Assembly (NCBI GenBank): GCA_900465665.1
Contig: UBJO01000044.1
Coordinates: forward strand, 1-64,000
DNA: 64,000 bases
Direction: 5' to 3'
From: Hyphomicrobiales bacterium
GTDB taxonomy: Bacteria; Pseudomonadota; Alphaproteobacteria; Rhizobiales; Rhizobiaceae
Shown: one piece after another, positions 1-8,816 of the stretch
Layout of the letters: every line of letters begins with the position of its first letter
Numbering within the stretch: the first letter of the stretch is position 1
The notes under the pieces: generated by a model
Databases searched by the model: none
Told to the model about the DNA's origin: nothing
What the model saw: only the letters and a program-made list of their open reading frames with translations
Program-made: the position numbers and the translations under genes

Positions 1-5
1 GCCGC

Positions 6-554
6 ATGATCCGGCCAGCCGTTTCCTACGACGAACTCGACGAATACCTTCGCGGCGATGGCCACAACGACTACGTCGGGGTGAGCGCCATCGATGGGCT
101 GGTCGCAGCCATTGTCGCCGGCCCGGTGAAGATCCTCCCGGAGACCTGGTTGCCGCACGTATTCGGGGGCTCAATACCGCAAACCAGGCCGGGCTCGATC
201 GAGGAGCGGCTCGTCAATACAGTGCTCAACCGCCACGACGAAGTGGAAAGCCTGCTATGCGACGCCCCAGGGCACTACTATCCGATCTTCATGAACCACA
301 AAGGCAAGACCATCGTCGGTCCCTGGGCGATCGGATTTTCCCTCGGCCTCGGTCTGGGCGGCGAAGCGTGGGCGCCGATCCTCCTTGCCACGCCAAAGCC
401 GGTGATCGCCCCCATCATGGCCGTCAATCAGCAGCTCGCCAAACTCCTCATCCGGCTTTCTCCTCAGGAGCGGCGCAAAATAAGGGCGACGGCCCACCAC
501 CATATCTCATCCGCAGTGCTGCAGTTGCACGCCATCACAAGGCAGGCCAGATAA
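6..554 (+). CDS. UPF0149 (YecA-like) family protein
   Basis: The 182-residue frame carries the UPF0149 signature: an acidic N-terminus, then DGLVAAIVAGP and LPETWLPHVFGG (about residues 30-55), and a WAIGF...GEAWAPIL segment (about residues 105-125). Members are small cytoplasmic proteins of unclear biochemical role; some carry a C-terminal SEC-C metal-binding motif, which is absent here. The first ATG lies at base 6 and the frame stays open to the window edge, so the true start could lie upstream. No clear downstream partner; the next supportable gene is on the other strand. Confidence 0.7.
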   Translation: MIRPAVSYDELDEYLRGDGHNDYVGVSAIDGLVAAIVAGPVKILPETWLPHVFGGSIPQTRPGSIEERLVNTVLNRHDEVESLLCDAPGHYYPIFMNHKGKTIVGPWAIGFSLGLGLGGEAWAPILLATPKPVIAPIMAVNQQLAKLLIRLSPQERRKIRATAHHHISSAVLQLHAITRQAR

Positions 555-768
555 CAGCGCTGCCGAAACCCGCACAAACGAAACCGATCCGCAAGATGGC
601 CTGTTCGTTGCGCTTACCAACGACCACGCTCGTGCCGCCGAAGCTGGTCAAAATGCTCGAGTAATGTCGGGGAAGGGTGAGGCTTATGCGTTGCTGAAGA
701 CCCTATGCAAAGGGACGTGCGCTGGCGTCGCTCCACCGGCACAGGACGTACGCCAGGCCTGAAGTCAT

Positions 769-1119
769 TTAGCCATTGATTTTCCAGTGGTTGTTCCCCG
801 AGGGACAAGCGACGCCGTCCAGAGTTGAACTCCCAGTGATCGTCTGATGTGTGCTGATGAATTGCCTGCATCCTTGGCCTCCATCGAGGACAGGTCCAAT
901 TTGCTGAATGACGCCGGCGCTGCCTGTTGAAGGGTTCGCCCAGGCCAGGGGGCGCATGCCCTCGTCAGAACGCCCCACGGTCTCGGCGATCACAGCTTGA
1001 TCGGTTTGGCGTGGAGTTTCGGGCAGGCCTGTGGAGGCTGTCACAAGAGGCTCGGTTGTGGTGCAAGCGCTCAGCAAAGTAAGAACCGGGAAACTCAGGC
1101 CATGCCAAACTCGAAGCAT
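769..1119 (-). CDS. RT0821/Lpp0805-type surface lipoprotein
   Basis: A short predicted lipoprotein. The start chosen at 1119 gives a basic N-terminus, a hydrophobic stretch and the lipobox LSAC with the lipidated Cys near residue 19. Earlier in-frame ATGs (1155, 1152, 1137) only add residues that spoil the signal peptide. The C-terminal half (PLAWANP, GCRQF, DGVACPSG, HWKING) resembles the small beta-rich surface-antigen domain of RT0821/Lpp0805 proteins, which sit in the outer membrane or periplasm with unknown function. It is short for the family and monocistronic. Assignment rests on motif resemblance only. Confidence 0.55.
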   Translation of the reverse strand: MLRVWHGLSFPVLTLLSACTTTEPLVTASTGLPETPRQTDQAVIAETVGRSDEGMRPLAWANPSTGSAGVIQQIGPVLDGGQGCRQFISTHQTITGSSTLDGVACPSGNNHWKING

Positions 1120-1500
1120 ATCTAATCCATTCGCCATCACACTGCCCGTCATCATAGCAGCGTGCCATTACTTAAAGGTTATTGAGGCGTAAATGTCCGT
1201 TGAGAGGCTCCGCACACCCCGCTGACGGTATCGATCGCGAGGAAGGCCATGAGGCACGCGAGATTGGGCCTCTGCCCCTCTCGTAGGACGATGTCATTAA
1301 TGACCCAAGATTTATCCAGACGGCGCGTGTCGTTGACCTATGCTCAATGTGTGGCTGGCCGCGATAGAACCCCAAATTGGCACGCGTCGCAACCGAGGAA
1401 GATCATCTCCGGCTTGAATTCCCGACGCTGCGCGCTAAGTCATCCATTGAATTGTTTCCGACGACTTCCAAGGAGGTCAGGAGGTTGTTGTCGAGGCAAG
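1120..1500. other. intergenic, no gene seen
   Basis: No frame here has both a plausible start and protein-like composition. Overlapping frames on both strands look like chance openings. Confidence 0.5.
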
Positions 1501-1537
1501 GGAAAGGTCGGGCGCGAGAAATCCGCCCGACCTTTCC
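1501..1537. terminator. 13-bp perfect inverted repeat
   Basis: Arms 1501-1513 and 1525-1537 are perfectly complementary around an 11-base loop and are followed by an A/T-rich tail. It looks like an intrinsic terminator on the plus strand, though no gene ends just upstream. It lies 34 bases before the 1572 gene, so it could also be a leader hairpin. Confidence 0.5.
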
Positions 1538-1571
1538 ATTTTAAATCAAGCGCTTTGAGAGAGCTGCGAGG

Positions 1572-1856
1572 ATGTCCGACAATCTAAAGCCATTCTTTAT
1601 GACGTCTCGTGAGATCACTGCCGTCCTTATTAAGTTCGGCACATTACTCGAGGAGTTCGCGTATCAACTTCCCAGTGAGAAGAATGCGCTAATCACGCTG
1701 GTGAGGAACGCCGCTGCCTCCATCAAAGAACTTGCGTACGACGTGGGAAGCGGCGATCCGGAGATCGCGGCCGAAATTGTGAAATCGAGCGCAAGGTTGG
1801 TAGCTTCAATACGCGAGCAAGTCAAAACGTCGCCATTAGGCGCGACAATTCATTGA
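1572..1856 (+). CDS. hypothetical protein, helical, 94 aa
   Basis: Not recognised. The protein is predicted mostly helical and mildly acidic, with no signal peptide or membrane segment; an SRE/FGTLLEEFAYQLP-like N-terminal half is followed by charged helices. The ATG is preceded by a purine-rich GCGAGG stretch at usable spacing. It stands alone after the hairpin at 1501-1537. Codon use fits a GC-rich rhizobial gene, so it is probably expressed, but no function can be proposed. Confidence 0.55.
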   Translation: MSDNLKPFFMTSREITAVLIKFGTLLEEFAYQLPSEKNALITLVRNAAASIKELAYDVGSGDPEIAAEIVKSSARLVASIREQVKTSPLGATIH

Positions 1857-1901
1857 GGCTATCTAAGCTGTCGACCGGTTTTGACCATGCACTACGTCTG
1901 A

Positions 1902-2018
1902 TCAGCGACATTGGTGCTCGTCGTCTCCACCGTCTTTGCTCAAACGACTATCACCAGCCTCACTCACTATGTCGATGAGCGCCTGAGTGACTTCAGGATC
2001 ATATTCGGCAGACATCAT
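1902..2018 (-). CDS. tiny acidic ORF downstream of the 2173 gene
   Basis: A 38-residue frame beginning with two ATGs (2018, 2015) immediately after the stop codon of the preceding basic ORF. The composition (AEYDPEVTQALIDIVSEAG) looks coding and helical. It may be a coupled second gene or the displaced C-terminus of a frameshifted single gene; the sequence alone cannot decide. Confidence 0.35.
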   Translation of the reverse strand: MMSAEYDPEVTQALIDIVSEAGDSRLSKDGGDDEHQCR

Positions 2019-2023
2019 AACGG

Positions 2024-2173
2024 TCAAAAGCGCCTCGCGCTATGCCTCTTGGAGGCGCTCCGGTATTTTGCCTTGACCGCGTCGATCAGCGCTTTGGGCT
2101 TCATGCCCGGAACCGCCAATTTTCTTATTGTCTCAGCGACACGTTCTCTTTCTCGAACCTTCTTCTTGCCCAC
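2024..2173 (-). CDS. small basic hypothetical protein, 49 aa
   Basis: GTG start at 2173 with an excellent AGGAGG ribosome site five bases upstream, reading MGKKKVRERERVAETIRKL and then a VPGMKPKALIDAVKAKY segment. The N-terminus is strongly basic and helical. The frame stops at 2024, but protein-like sequence continues in another frame (1902-2018, MMSAEYDPEVTQALIDIV). Either two tiny genes are coupled, the second ATG lying five bases after the first stop, or one gene has suffered a frameshift. Function unknown. Confidence 0.5.
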   Translation of the reverse strand: MGKKKVRERERVAETIRKLAVPGMKPKALIDAVKAKYRSASKRHSARRF

Positions 2174-2473
2174 CTTTCCCTCCTCGGTTACGCACCAATA
2201 CTAGGGGAGGTCATGAGGGTTTTTTGACGTCCCGTTCGCAAGCCATGGCGCAATTCCGGTTAGAGACGAGGGCAGTCGTAGCCTTGCCGAGGCCCCCGAT
2301 GATCGCCATCTATATCAACGAGAATCCCAGGCGTTAACGAAATTATCCGACATTGGAAACGAGCTCATCTGCAATCGTATGGTGGATCGGCTGGTCGACA
2401 TGGCTCGGAGAGTGACGCGAAGCGGCGCGCCACATCACGATGACGCTCACACAGCAGGAGCTGGAGGAGTACC

Positions 2474-2728
2474 ATGCCTTTTGAACCCCGGATGGGCGAC
2501 GTTTGCCTTTTTGAAAATGAAAAAGCCGGACATGATAGTGCACCTGACCACCGAGGCTATTTCGTGGCCCACCGCGACATAAAGGCGGGAGAGAAAATCC
2601 AGTTCGCTCTCTGGTCAGGGCGACCGGGCAGCGCTCGATCATTCGGCGGACGGATCGACGAACCGCTGTCGCGCGCGCCAAAAGAAAGCCCCCCCACTGA
2701 TCTTTTCGGTAACCCGCTGGACGAGTAA
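2474..2728 (+). CDS. hypothetical protein, 84 aa
   Basis: ATG preceded by GGAGGAG at good spacing. The N-terminus MPFEPRMGDVCLFENEKAGH and the motif FALWSGRPGSARSFGGRID recall a class of short rhizobial plasmid proteins that begin MPFEPR and carry a W-x-R-x-G repeat-like core. No catalytic residues can be named. No neighbour in operon distance. Probably a real cytoplasmic protein of unknown role. Confidence 0.55.
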   Translation: MPFEPRMGDVCLFENEKAGHDSAPDHRGYFVAHRDIKAGEKIQFALWSGRPGSARSFGGRIDEPLSRAPKESPPTDLFGNPLDE

Positions 2729-3348
2729 ATCCACCGGGAGATTTTCGTTGAGGGGTGGGAGCGCCGGCAGCGCAACGTATTACTGACAAAGCACAGCGTC
2801 CGTCGAACAGACGGCCGTCAAGGGATGAGCGCGCCAGGCGTTTCGACAGGCTCAACATTTGCGATACGCGTTGTCTCGTGCGCTCGTTGTCATTTGCCCG
2901 TAATCTGATTGTAGAAGTGTTCTTTATAAAGGTCCCGGAAAAACGGCCCCTGCCCGAAACCGATCGCGTCATCGCCCAAATCAGCAATCCCACCAACTGG
3001 AGAGTCATGACATGCTCTTGCCATGCTTCGGTGGCCGGCTGGACGCGCAAGCGCAGCGACGCAGAACTGTCGAAGGCTGTTCACGTCATTGAGGAGAGAA
3101 AAGCCCTGCAGAGGCTCGCTAAGCCGAAAGAAACAAACAGGTATCCGATACAAATGCGAGGCATGTACAAGCAGTTGCAGTGATACTGGCGAAAGACCTT
3201 TTACCGACAACCCGTGTCTTCGGTGGTGTTACAAAAGGCAGAGCTTAAACGGGATGAAGTGATTGTTGTGGTGATTTGCGTAGGGCGATCAGCACATCAG
3301 GCCGCCTCCGGGCCGCCTTTCTGTTTGATACGTCGCACAGTGTCCAAG
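2729..3348. other. intergenic with one weak frame
   Basis: The only candidate is a plus-strand frame from an ATG at 3008 to 3183 (58 residues, basic, two Cys near the start) behind a GGAGAG stretch. Composition is not convincing and no homologous pattern is recognised. Nothing else seen. Confidence 0.4.
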
Positions 3349-3537
3349 CTACGAGGCGGTTCGCTTTCGTCTAGGCTTGACTGGCTTCACCTCTTCGCTC
3401 GCGGCCCTCTCCGCATCGCGAGCCAAGCGTAGCTCCCGCAACTGCGACGTCTTCTTATCGCGCGCGGCATCCTGAGCAGCGATAATCGACATAGATTCTA
3501 TGTGGGTGATGTGCGCTTTGGTCTCTGATTTGTTCAT
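3349..3537 (-). CDS. small charged helical protein, 62 aa
   Basis: Entirely helical and highly charged (Lys/Arg/Glu/Ala), with a core LRELRLARDAERAA. The same pattern (LRKLRLAAA at the C-terminus) occurs in the 27760-27930 gene, so the two probably belong to one family of short rhizobial proteins with a coiled-coil tail. No signal peptide and no Cys. The upstream ribosome site is weak. Function unknown. Confidence 0.5.
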   Translation of the reverse strand: MNKSETKAHITHIESMSIIAAQDAARDKKTSQLRELRLARDAERAASEEVKPVKPRRKRTAS

Positions 3538-3629
3538 CAGCCATAAGTGGTGCGAAAAATGAAAATCTCAATGGCTGATAGCCCTCCGCAGCCGTCCGCC
3601 AGCAGCTGGATAGCTAACTCGAGCGCATA

Positions 3630-3649
3630 GCCCCGCCTTCCAGCGGGGC
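3630..3649 (-). terminator. 7-bp GC hairpin
   Basis: GCCCCGC and GCGGGGC arms around a six-base loop lie 22 bases after the end of the 3671-3865 reading frame on the minus strand. No T-run follows, so termination would be weak. Confidence 0.35.
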
Positions 3650-3670
3650 AACTCTACGCCATTCAGACCG

Positions 3671-3865
3671 TTATCGGCAGACTTTGACCGTCTTAACAAT
3701 CCACCGGCCGTGGTGTTTCACCTTGTGGCGCTCAGTGTGGCAGACTTGCTTGTGCGGATGAGCATGCTTTCAATCACGGTGATTGCTTGCTGCCTGAGCA
3801 GACATGGGAGCGGCTAGAGAAGCCAAAGCGAGTGCGGCTGCGACTGAGCTTGCGAGAAGTTTCAT
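3671..3865 (-). pseudogene. secreted His/Cys-rich small protein with internal stop
   Basis: From the ATG at 3865 (GAGGA ribosome site eight bases upstream; another ATG at 3871) the frame encodes a clear signal peptide, MKLLASSVAAALALASLAAP, ending SAQA. A TGA at codon 32 (3770-3772) then interrupts it. In the same frame the reading continues to a TAA at 3671 as a His-rich tail with two Cys (KQVCHTERHKVKHHGRW, VKVCR). This resembles short periplasmic rhizobial proteins with paired Cys. Read as a gene broken by one nonsense change, unless the stop is a sequencing error. Confidence 0.5.
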
Positions 3866-4190
3866 ATTCATGGTCCTCGTTGTTGACACGAAGACCGTAG
3901 GACTGGCGCTATTAACTGAATATGAATGGTTTGGTTAAGATTTTGTAATGCAAGGTGTTTTGGACTCCAAAAAGCCCAGATGCCCGGAACGAAAGAGGGA
4001 GAGTGTCACAGCATCGAAGACCGAATGTTCAACGGTGACTTTGCCCGTGGCGCCGCATTTCAGACACCTAATTTCATGTAACTGCCTCCCAGGTTAGCTT
4101 GAAACAGGAGCTGGCTGTAGCCGACTAATTAAACGTCCTCGCTTGCGCTTACGGCCAGCCGTCTGGGAGCGATTTGGGTGGGCGCTGTAA

Positions 4191-4406
4191 TCAGCTCATC
4201 GGGTACAGGGCGTATGTTTGCAGGCTGATAGACAGTGCTGCAAAAAATGCTCCTGCAGCATTAAGCGCCGACCCGAGCTTTAGACGCTTGATCAGACCTG
4301 CGGGAGCCCCGTCCCAATATGTCTCGCTCAGAACAGGAGATATCAATGCAGATCCCAGCCACGCAGCCGCCGAAAAAGCTCCTAGAATTATCGAAGCCCA
4401 GATCAT
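4191..4406 (-). CDS. small inner-membrane protein, 71 aa
   Basis: Start placed at 4406, where CAGGAGACACC gives a proper ribosome site; the longer frame to 4442 adds a polar leader without one. Two hydrophobic helices (about residues 3-22 and 47-66) flank a short soluble loop with the motif YWDGAPAG. Probably a two-pass inner-membrane protein. Family not recognised; not in an operon. Confidence 0.6.
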   Translation of the reverse strand: MIWASIILGAFSAAAWLGSALISPVLSETYWDGAPAGLIKRLKLGSALNAAGAFFAALSISLQTYALYPMS

Positions 4407-4442
4407 GGTGTCTCCTGAGGTAAACTTAGTATCGGTTCTCAA

Positions 4443-4870
4443 AAATGCACGGCATGAGCAATTGGCGCAAGAGTGGCAGAAGGCAAGACAGCCGATGACG
4501 CATATGCTGCTGGCTTTAAACCTGACGGCGGGAATTCATCTTGCTTACAACATAAAGACGACATCGCACAACGCGTCTCCGAGCTCTTGGAGAGGGAGAA
4601 TGTTTTGCCGCAAGGCTACCGAGAAAGCCATCGACAGCTCGCCATCACAAGACCGGCTTTGCTGACATCCGCAAGGTTATGAAGTGGCAAGGCATGCTTG
4701 TGACCGAGGGAGAAAATCCCGATGGTGGTCAAACGCTGGTCATCAAGACTGTCGTCGCCAACAATCTGGAGATGATCGCTATCGGTGAAAAACTTGGCAT
4801 GTGCGGCGAGCGGCGCGAGCGCACCGGCAAGCGCACCCATACATGCCGAGACGGGAACATCGCTGGAATT
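4443..4870 (+). pseudogene. decayed phage terminase small-subunit-like gene
   Basis: Three successive frames together resemble rhizobial prophage small terminase proteins. First comes an ARHEQLAQE start (4453 onwards), then GKTADDAYAAGFKPDGGN with KDDIAQRVSELLERE (ORF 4473-4682). A switch to the frame at 4679 follows, giving MKWQGMLVTEGENPDGGQTL and an IAIGEKLGMCGERRERTGKR end. Small terminase subunits bind phage DNA for packaging. At least two frameshifts and no intact start make this non-functional. No large terminase, portal or capsid gene is recognised nearby, so it is an isolated prophage relic. Confidence 0.5.
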
Positions 4871-5558
4871 GCTGCTCAGCGAAAGGAGCTAGACGCTACC
4901 ACCCAGCTGACCGACCCAGAGCTCAAAGACGAGAGACACGGCTTATCAGCCTGTCAGCTGGTCGGCTCGGTCGATCTCGTCGACGTCCGGATACGCGTTC
5001 TCCGCATTCGTCGCTTCCGAGCAACATTTACGATTCGGGCTAGACTGACCGGAAGTGGGCGGTTGCTCCCCTCGGGCGTGAGGTTGCCTACGACGTCCAG
5101 AAGACGACGATCATCCACCGGGCGACCGGACCAGAGTCGATACGGCATCGAGCGAACCTTGAGGACATCAAGCGCACGTCCGACCTCGACATCCTCAGTT
5201 CAGGCAGTCCCTTCGAACTCATATCCGTTGCAACCATCAATCACCGGTAGACCGTAGCTATCGCTCGGTAAACGCCGCAGCTTTCATTGCATATCAGAGA
5301 GTAGAATGAACCGATCGCGTTTCTTCGCGAGCGTTCGAACCTCCTTGTTCGGCGGCTCGTTCACTGTGTCTCAAGTACAGTTGAGAGGGAATATTTGAGA
5401 TCCGGTCGTTTTCCTCGTGGGTCCGCTCACCGGATCTCGTGCGCCGCAGCAATGAGGGGTGTGCGGGGCGCTCTTAGCCAAATCACCCATTTTAATCGCC
5501 GTCGAGCGGTTAGGCCCGACGTGGTTAGCGCATCGTTACTATCCACCCGTTTCAGTGG
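4871..5558. other. decayed region after the terminase relic
   Basis: A plus-strand frame without a start codon is open from 5044 to 5250 (contains KWAVAPLGREVAYDVQKT and ATGPESIRHRANLEDIKRT). It looks protein-like but is not recognised; it may be another prophage fragment. The rest shows nothing. Confidence 0.35.
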
Positions 5559-5678
5559 CTAAAGCCAGTCGAAGGCCATCAGTGGCGTGGATAAGATTGC
5601 CAAGGTTATCAGAGACGATAGCGCCAGCTTGATGCGCCGAATGCGCCGAGTGCGGACGCCTTTCCAGTCGTATGCCAT
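5559..5678 (-). CDS. 39-aa single-pass membrane miniprotein
   Basis: ATG at 5678 with GAGGA six bases upstream. The N-terminus is basic (MAYDWKGVRTRRIRRIK) followed by one hydrophobic helix (about residues 18-35), the layout of an inner-membrane miniprotein with a cytoplasmic basic anchor. Three other miniproteins of this kind occur in the window. No conserved catalytic residue. Function unknown. Confidence 0.5.
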   Translation of the reverse strand: MAYDWKGVRTRRIRRIKLALSSLITLAILSTPLMAFDWL

Positions 5679-7181
5679 CGAAGATCCTCATGATCACCCG
5701 CGAGAATGCTCGCGTCATTTAAGCTGGGATGCCCGTAGCATCCCGAAACTTGCGTGAAGCTTGTCGAGGCTCATTTCCCGGCATATCGATTGCAACCCTC
5801 ACTGAAATCATTGGAGATCACAGTGCTCGTAAAAGGCTGGCGCGCCGTGCTCGTCCGCGGCTGTTTGTTGCCGCTATTGAGTTTGCGCGTTCCTGGTGGG
5901 CCCAGCAGGAAGCCTGTTCGTTTTCGGAGACTGGATTTCTGGCCATGCCGATGCTGCCGATGGAGAGTCGACTCAAAAACGGCAACGCCGACTAGCGCGA
6001 CCACAGCGACTGCCAACGCAATTTTGCAGATCAAGGCAATCTCCATGAAGGCCATCACATCCGATCGTTAGCCGCCTAGCGGTAAACGATTCCCTAATTC
6101 ACACCAAACAGCGGAGTTTTCCATGACCGTGCACCTAACTGCCGCGCATCTGAGCGAGGGCGAAGGGGCCATGAACGCCTGAACATGAACTCTGTGATCA
6201 CTACGGCGCCCGGTATGGCCTCGACCGAACGCACCAATCGGTGCAATACTTCGCCCAGCTATCGCACGTGAGCGCCGAATTCCGCTTCAACCGAGAGGTC
6301 TGGGGCCGACAGGCGCCCAGAAGCGCTGCGACACATGCACGGACCTTGATAACACCACCCTGGTTGACGGAGATGGCAAGCTCTACATGGGTGCACTTCT
6401 GGCTAGTCGACAAGGACGGGCGATTACCAGGCATTTCACGGCTGGTGCCTTGCCCTACGGCTCATCCCCTCCTGACTTGTCGCAAAGCCAGATCTTGTAA
6501 ACACCGATCCGAGAGTAGGTCTCGTGCCGCTGGTATTGGCAGAGCCGCAACCCCGATCGTTGAGCCGACCAGGGCGCCATCGAGACGATCACTAAGAGCT
6601 GGCACGGCGGCATCACCGGCTTCGCTCACCACGTCGAGCGCTTCGTTCGCCTGTCGTTGGTTCTTCCCGGCTATGCGCCGAACGCCTTTACCCAGTTTCA
6701 GGAGAGCGCGTGGCCTGACGCGGACTGCGATGACGACCCGAAAACGCGAAGCGCTTTGCACAAGCCGCTGTCAGCAGACGACGAAAAAAAGTGCGTGCGC
6801 CGGGTTTGAGAAGCTGCCGGCCGACCCTGGAAACGACGGTGAAAATCTTCAAGAACGACGACCGCGCTGATCACATCTCATCTCACAATCGCCTCGACAC
6901 CTCTTAAGCCACTGGTGGTGGCAAGGGCCCGACCCTCCACTAAGGCCGGACCCTCCCGTTGCCGCCTAGATGAGACAGGAAGCACGGCGGCGGGGATTTA
7001 GTCGATTGAATAACACCGGTCAACCATGGAATTCGATCGACAAGGCATCTGGGGTTGCTAGGGAGCATTGATTTGACGGAACGCAAGATAGCCCGATCCA
7101 CGTTGTTTCGCCGCCGTTCAAGTTCATCATCTCGTCTTCCGATCCGGCTAGCCCGCTCACGCCTTGAAGTGACGGCTAAAA
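5679..7181. other. 1.5-kb region of decayed frames
   Basis: No intact gene with a start signal. A plus-strand frame lacking a start codon (6564-6809) reads AIETITKSWHGGITGFAHHV and then VLPGYAPNAFTQF and looks like a coding relic of unknown family. A minus frame 5771-6058 begins with a hydrophobic helix but has no good ribosome site. Probably degenerate accessory DNA linked to the prophage relic. Confidence 0.35.
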
Positions 7182-7251
7182 AGGCGAAGGGATCTTTGGG
7201 AGAACGCCCTTCGCCTGTCGCTCAGGCGTCTCAACAAACCCCTGAGCGACA
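7182..7251. terminator. two stacked hairpins
   Basis: Two perfect inverted repeats lie back to back: 7182-7191 with 7207-7216, and 7216-7226 with 7241-7251 (10 and 11 bp), sharing one base. There is no long T-run on either strand. They may form a bidirectional terminator or a mobile palindromic repeat. Confidence 0.4.
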
Positions 7252-7300
7252 GCCCAAATAAGCTGATCTGATCACGAGGGCAAGGTCAGCAGCTCCGCAT

Positions 7301-7380
7301 CAAAAAGAAACCCCGCACAAGGCGGGGTGAATTGGAGAGGGATAACAACCGCGCGGGAATCGGGGGACGAGCGCGGCTGC
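7301..7380 (-). ncRNA. candidate stress sRNA A (hairpin, CU-rich linker, terminator)
   Basis: A predicted transcript of about 80 nt starts just after the stress promoter at 7387-7411. It contains a 6-bp hairpin (7349-7354 with 7371-7376) whose loop is C-rich. A single-stranded CCCUCUCC-type linker follows, then an intrinsic terminator (ACCCCGC/GCGGGGT, 7310-7316 with 7322-7328) ending in a T-rich tail. No ORF is present. Loop and linker could pair with ribosome-binding sites. The layout matches sRNAs B and C at 53.8 and 54.4 kb. Alternatively the terminator only serves the XRE gene upstream. Confidence 0.5.
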
Positions 7381-7386
7381 CTTAAT

Positions 7387-7411
7387 AACCCCTGACCCGC
7401 CCCAACGTTCC
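7387..7411 (-). promoter_or_regulatory. EcfG-type promoter of sRNA A
   Basis: GGAAC-N16-GGTT on the minus strand, immediately after the stop codon of the XRE gene, pointing into sRNA A. Confidence 0.55.
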
Positions 7412-7417
7412 CATGTC

Positions 7418-7675
7418 TTATGATTTTTCTCGTCCAAGGTAATCGTCGAGCAGCATTGACGGCTTCAAGCGGAGGGTTTTACAGATAGTCAGAAACGTTG
7501 GAACAGACATGGTATTCTTGCCGCTCTCATACTTTCCTATCTGCTGAAATGAAACTCCGAGAGCATTCCCAAGATTGGTCTGACTCAACCCAAGCGACTT
7601 GCGAGCCATCTTGATACGCCGTCCCAACTGATAGTTGACTTCATTCTCATCTTTCTTCTGATCCGCCGAATTCAT
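7418..7675 (-). CDS. XRE-family transcriptional regulator
   Basis: An 85-residue protein made of one Cro/C1-type helix-turn-helix domain (about residues 18-72). LGRRIKMARKSLGLSQTNLG forms helices 1-2, and GVSFQQIGKYESGKN is the recognition segment. The short length, without a sensor domain, is typical of plasmid- or phage-borne repressors. It would bind DNA as a dimer and may control its own expression, but no operator is evident. The ribosome site is weak. It is followed at once by the sRNA A promoter. Confidence 0.8.
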   Translation of the reverse strand: MNSADQKKDENEVNYQLGRRIKMARKSLGLSQTNLGNALGVSFQQIGKYESGKNTMSVPTFLTICKTLRLKPSMLLDDYLGREKS

Positions 7676-8030
7676 CTTGCAACCCGTTTTCGATCACAGC
7701 GATCTATTTACACGTTGAAAGCGACTTGGTGGATTTCATGTGAACGAAAAAAAATACAACTTAGCTTATAGGTCGGTTCAGAGCTGTGTCATGGTAGCGG
7801 TCAACTCGTCTGTCGACGGGATGATGCCGGCCTATGGAAATAATTTCTGCCCGATTTCATGCAAGAGGCGATCTCGAAAGTCATACGGTCTCGAATTTCC
7901 CGGAATTTCGGTCATATTGCGCGCGATATCGATGAAATCTCGAACGAAATTGGATGTTGGTGTCCAGGCTCCATCCGTGCACGAATGACGCGACGATGCA
8001 CACGTTTTTGACAAGCCCTTGATTTGATTC
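7676..8030. other. intergenic
   Basis: A minus-strand frame from 8014 to 7832 has protein-like stretches (FIDIARNMTEIPGN) but no ribosome site. No confident gene. Confidence 0.4.
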
Positions 8031-8055
8031 GGAACGAATCACTTGGGCGTCAGTT
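8031..8055 (+). promoter_or_regulatory. EcfG-type promoter
   Basis: GGAAC-N16-AGTT, with the -10 box 34 bases upstream of the DUF982 start at 8090. Confidence 0.6.
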
Positions 8056-8089
8056 GAGTCGGATCCACTGTCAACTGAGGTAGCGCGTC

Positions 8090-8374
8090 GTGGCCAGCTT
8101 TTCCCTTACACCAATCGAGCCGCTCGAAGTCGAGATCCGCGGCGCCGGGCAGCATGCTCGCGTCGAGACCGTCGAGGAAATGATCGCGTTTCTCACGTCG
8201 GAGTGGCCAGATAAGACAAAGCCGGAATTTCACAGTGCTCTCGCCCGGTCGATCGACGCCATGGTGATGGCCGCCGAGCCGGCTGCGGCCCGTGCTGCTT
8301 TTGTCGAGGCTGCCCACGCTACCGGCATGCACATTTTCCCCGACGACATGGCCGAGTTCCGGAAGGCGAGCTGA
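8090..8374 (+). CDS. DUF982 domain protein
   Basis: A 94-residue DUF982 protein. The family pattern is visible: an N-terminal W-or-L-x-P-x-x-V-x-I strand (PLEVEIRG), VETVEEMIAFLTSEWPD, then two helices with RSIDAM and ARAAFVEAAHATGMHI. DUF982 proteins are small rhizobial cytoplasmic proteins of unknown function, usually multicopy. The start is GTG at 8090 behind a GAGG ribosome site. An EcfG-type promoter immediately upstream suggests general-stress induction. Convergent with the 8382 gene, eight bases away. Confidence 0.75.
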   Translation: MASFSLTPIEPLEVEIRGAGQHARVETVEEMIAFLTSEWPDKTKPEFHSALARSIDAMVMAAEPAAARAAFVEAAHATGMHIFPDDMAEFRKAS

Positions 8375-8381
8375 CCGCCGT

Positions 8382-8576
8382 CTATTGCTTGCTTCCCCTC
8401 GTGGCAGCCATCTGCCGCAACTCGACCACGCTGAGGCCGATTAGCGCCTCATATTGATCTCCCATCATCTGGGAGAACTGCTGTCGCAGGCTAAAGTCGG
8501 CAGACATATCAAGGCGGTTCATCGTTTCCAACGTTCGCTGGATATGCTCTCTAACTTGTGAGCTTTCGAGTGCCAT
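8382..8576 (-). CDS. hypothetical helical protein, 64 aa
   Basis: A small, entirely helical, Gln/Leu/Met-rich protein with no signal peptide; the central part reads FSLRQQFSQMMGDQYEALIG. GAGG lies about ten bases before the ATG. It converges with the DUF982 gene. Family not recognised. Confidence 0.5.
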   Translation of the reverse strand: MALESSQVREHIQRTLETMNRLDMSADFSLRQQFSQMMGDQYEALIGLSVVELRQMAATRGSKQ

Positions 8577-8816
8577 GGCAAAGTGACCTCTGGTTACCTC
8601 CTCAATCTACCGGCCAGGGGCACAGTGGTCACCTTACCAAATAGGCTTGGCCCTAGGTTAAACCTGGCGAGGGACGGAAGCTGCGCCATGCATCCTGTGA
8701 TGGGCTTCGCAAGGTGCAGGACGAGAGTGCGGTCTAAGCTATCTGATCCGTCGGCAAACAGCCCGGGAACCCTTCCAGCATCTCCGCGCAGACAAAAACA
8801 CACGTTCGATGCAACG

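Noticed and set aside
2343..3050. 235-codon minus-strand open frame
   Set aside because: Overlaps the better supported 2474 gene; no start signal and unstructured composition.
3671..3865. Selenocysteine reading of the in-frame TGA
   Set aside because: No selenocysteine insertion element or selenoprotein family resemblance; a nonsense change is simpler.
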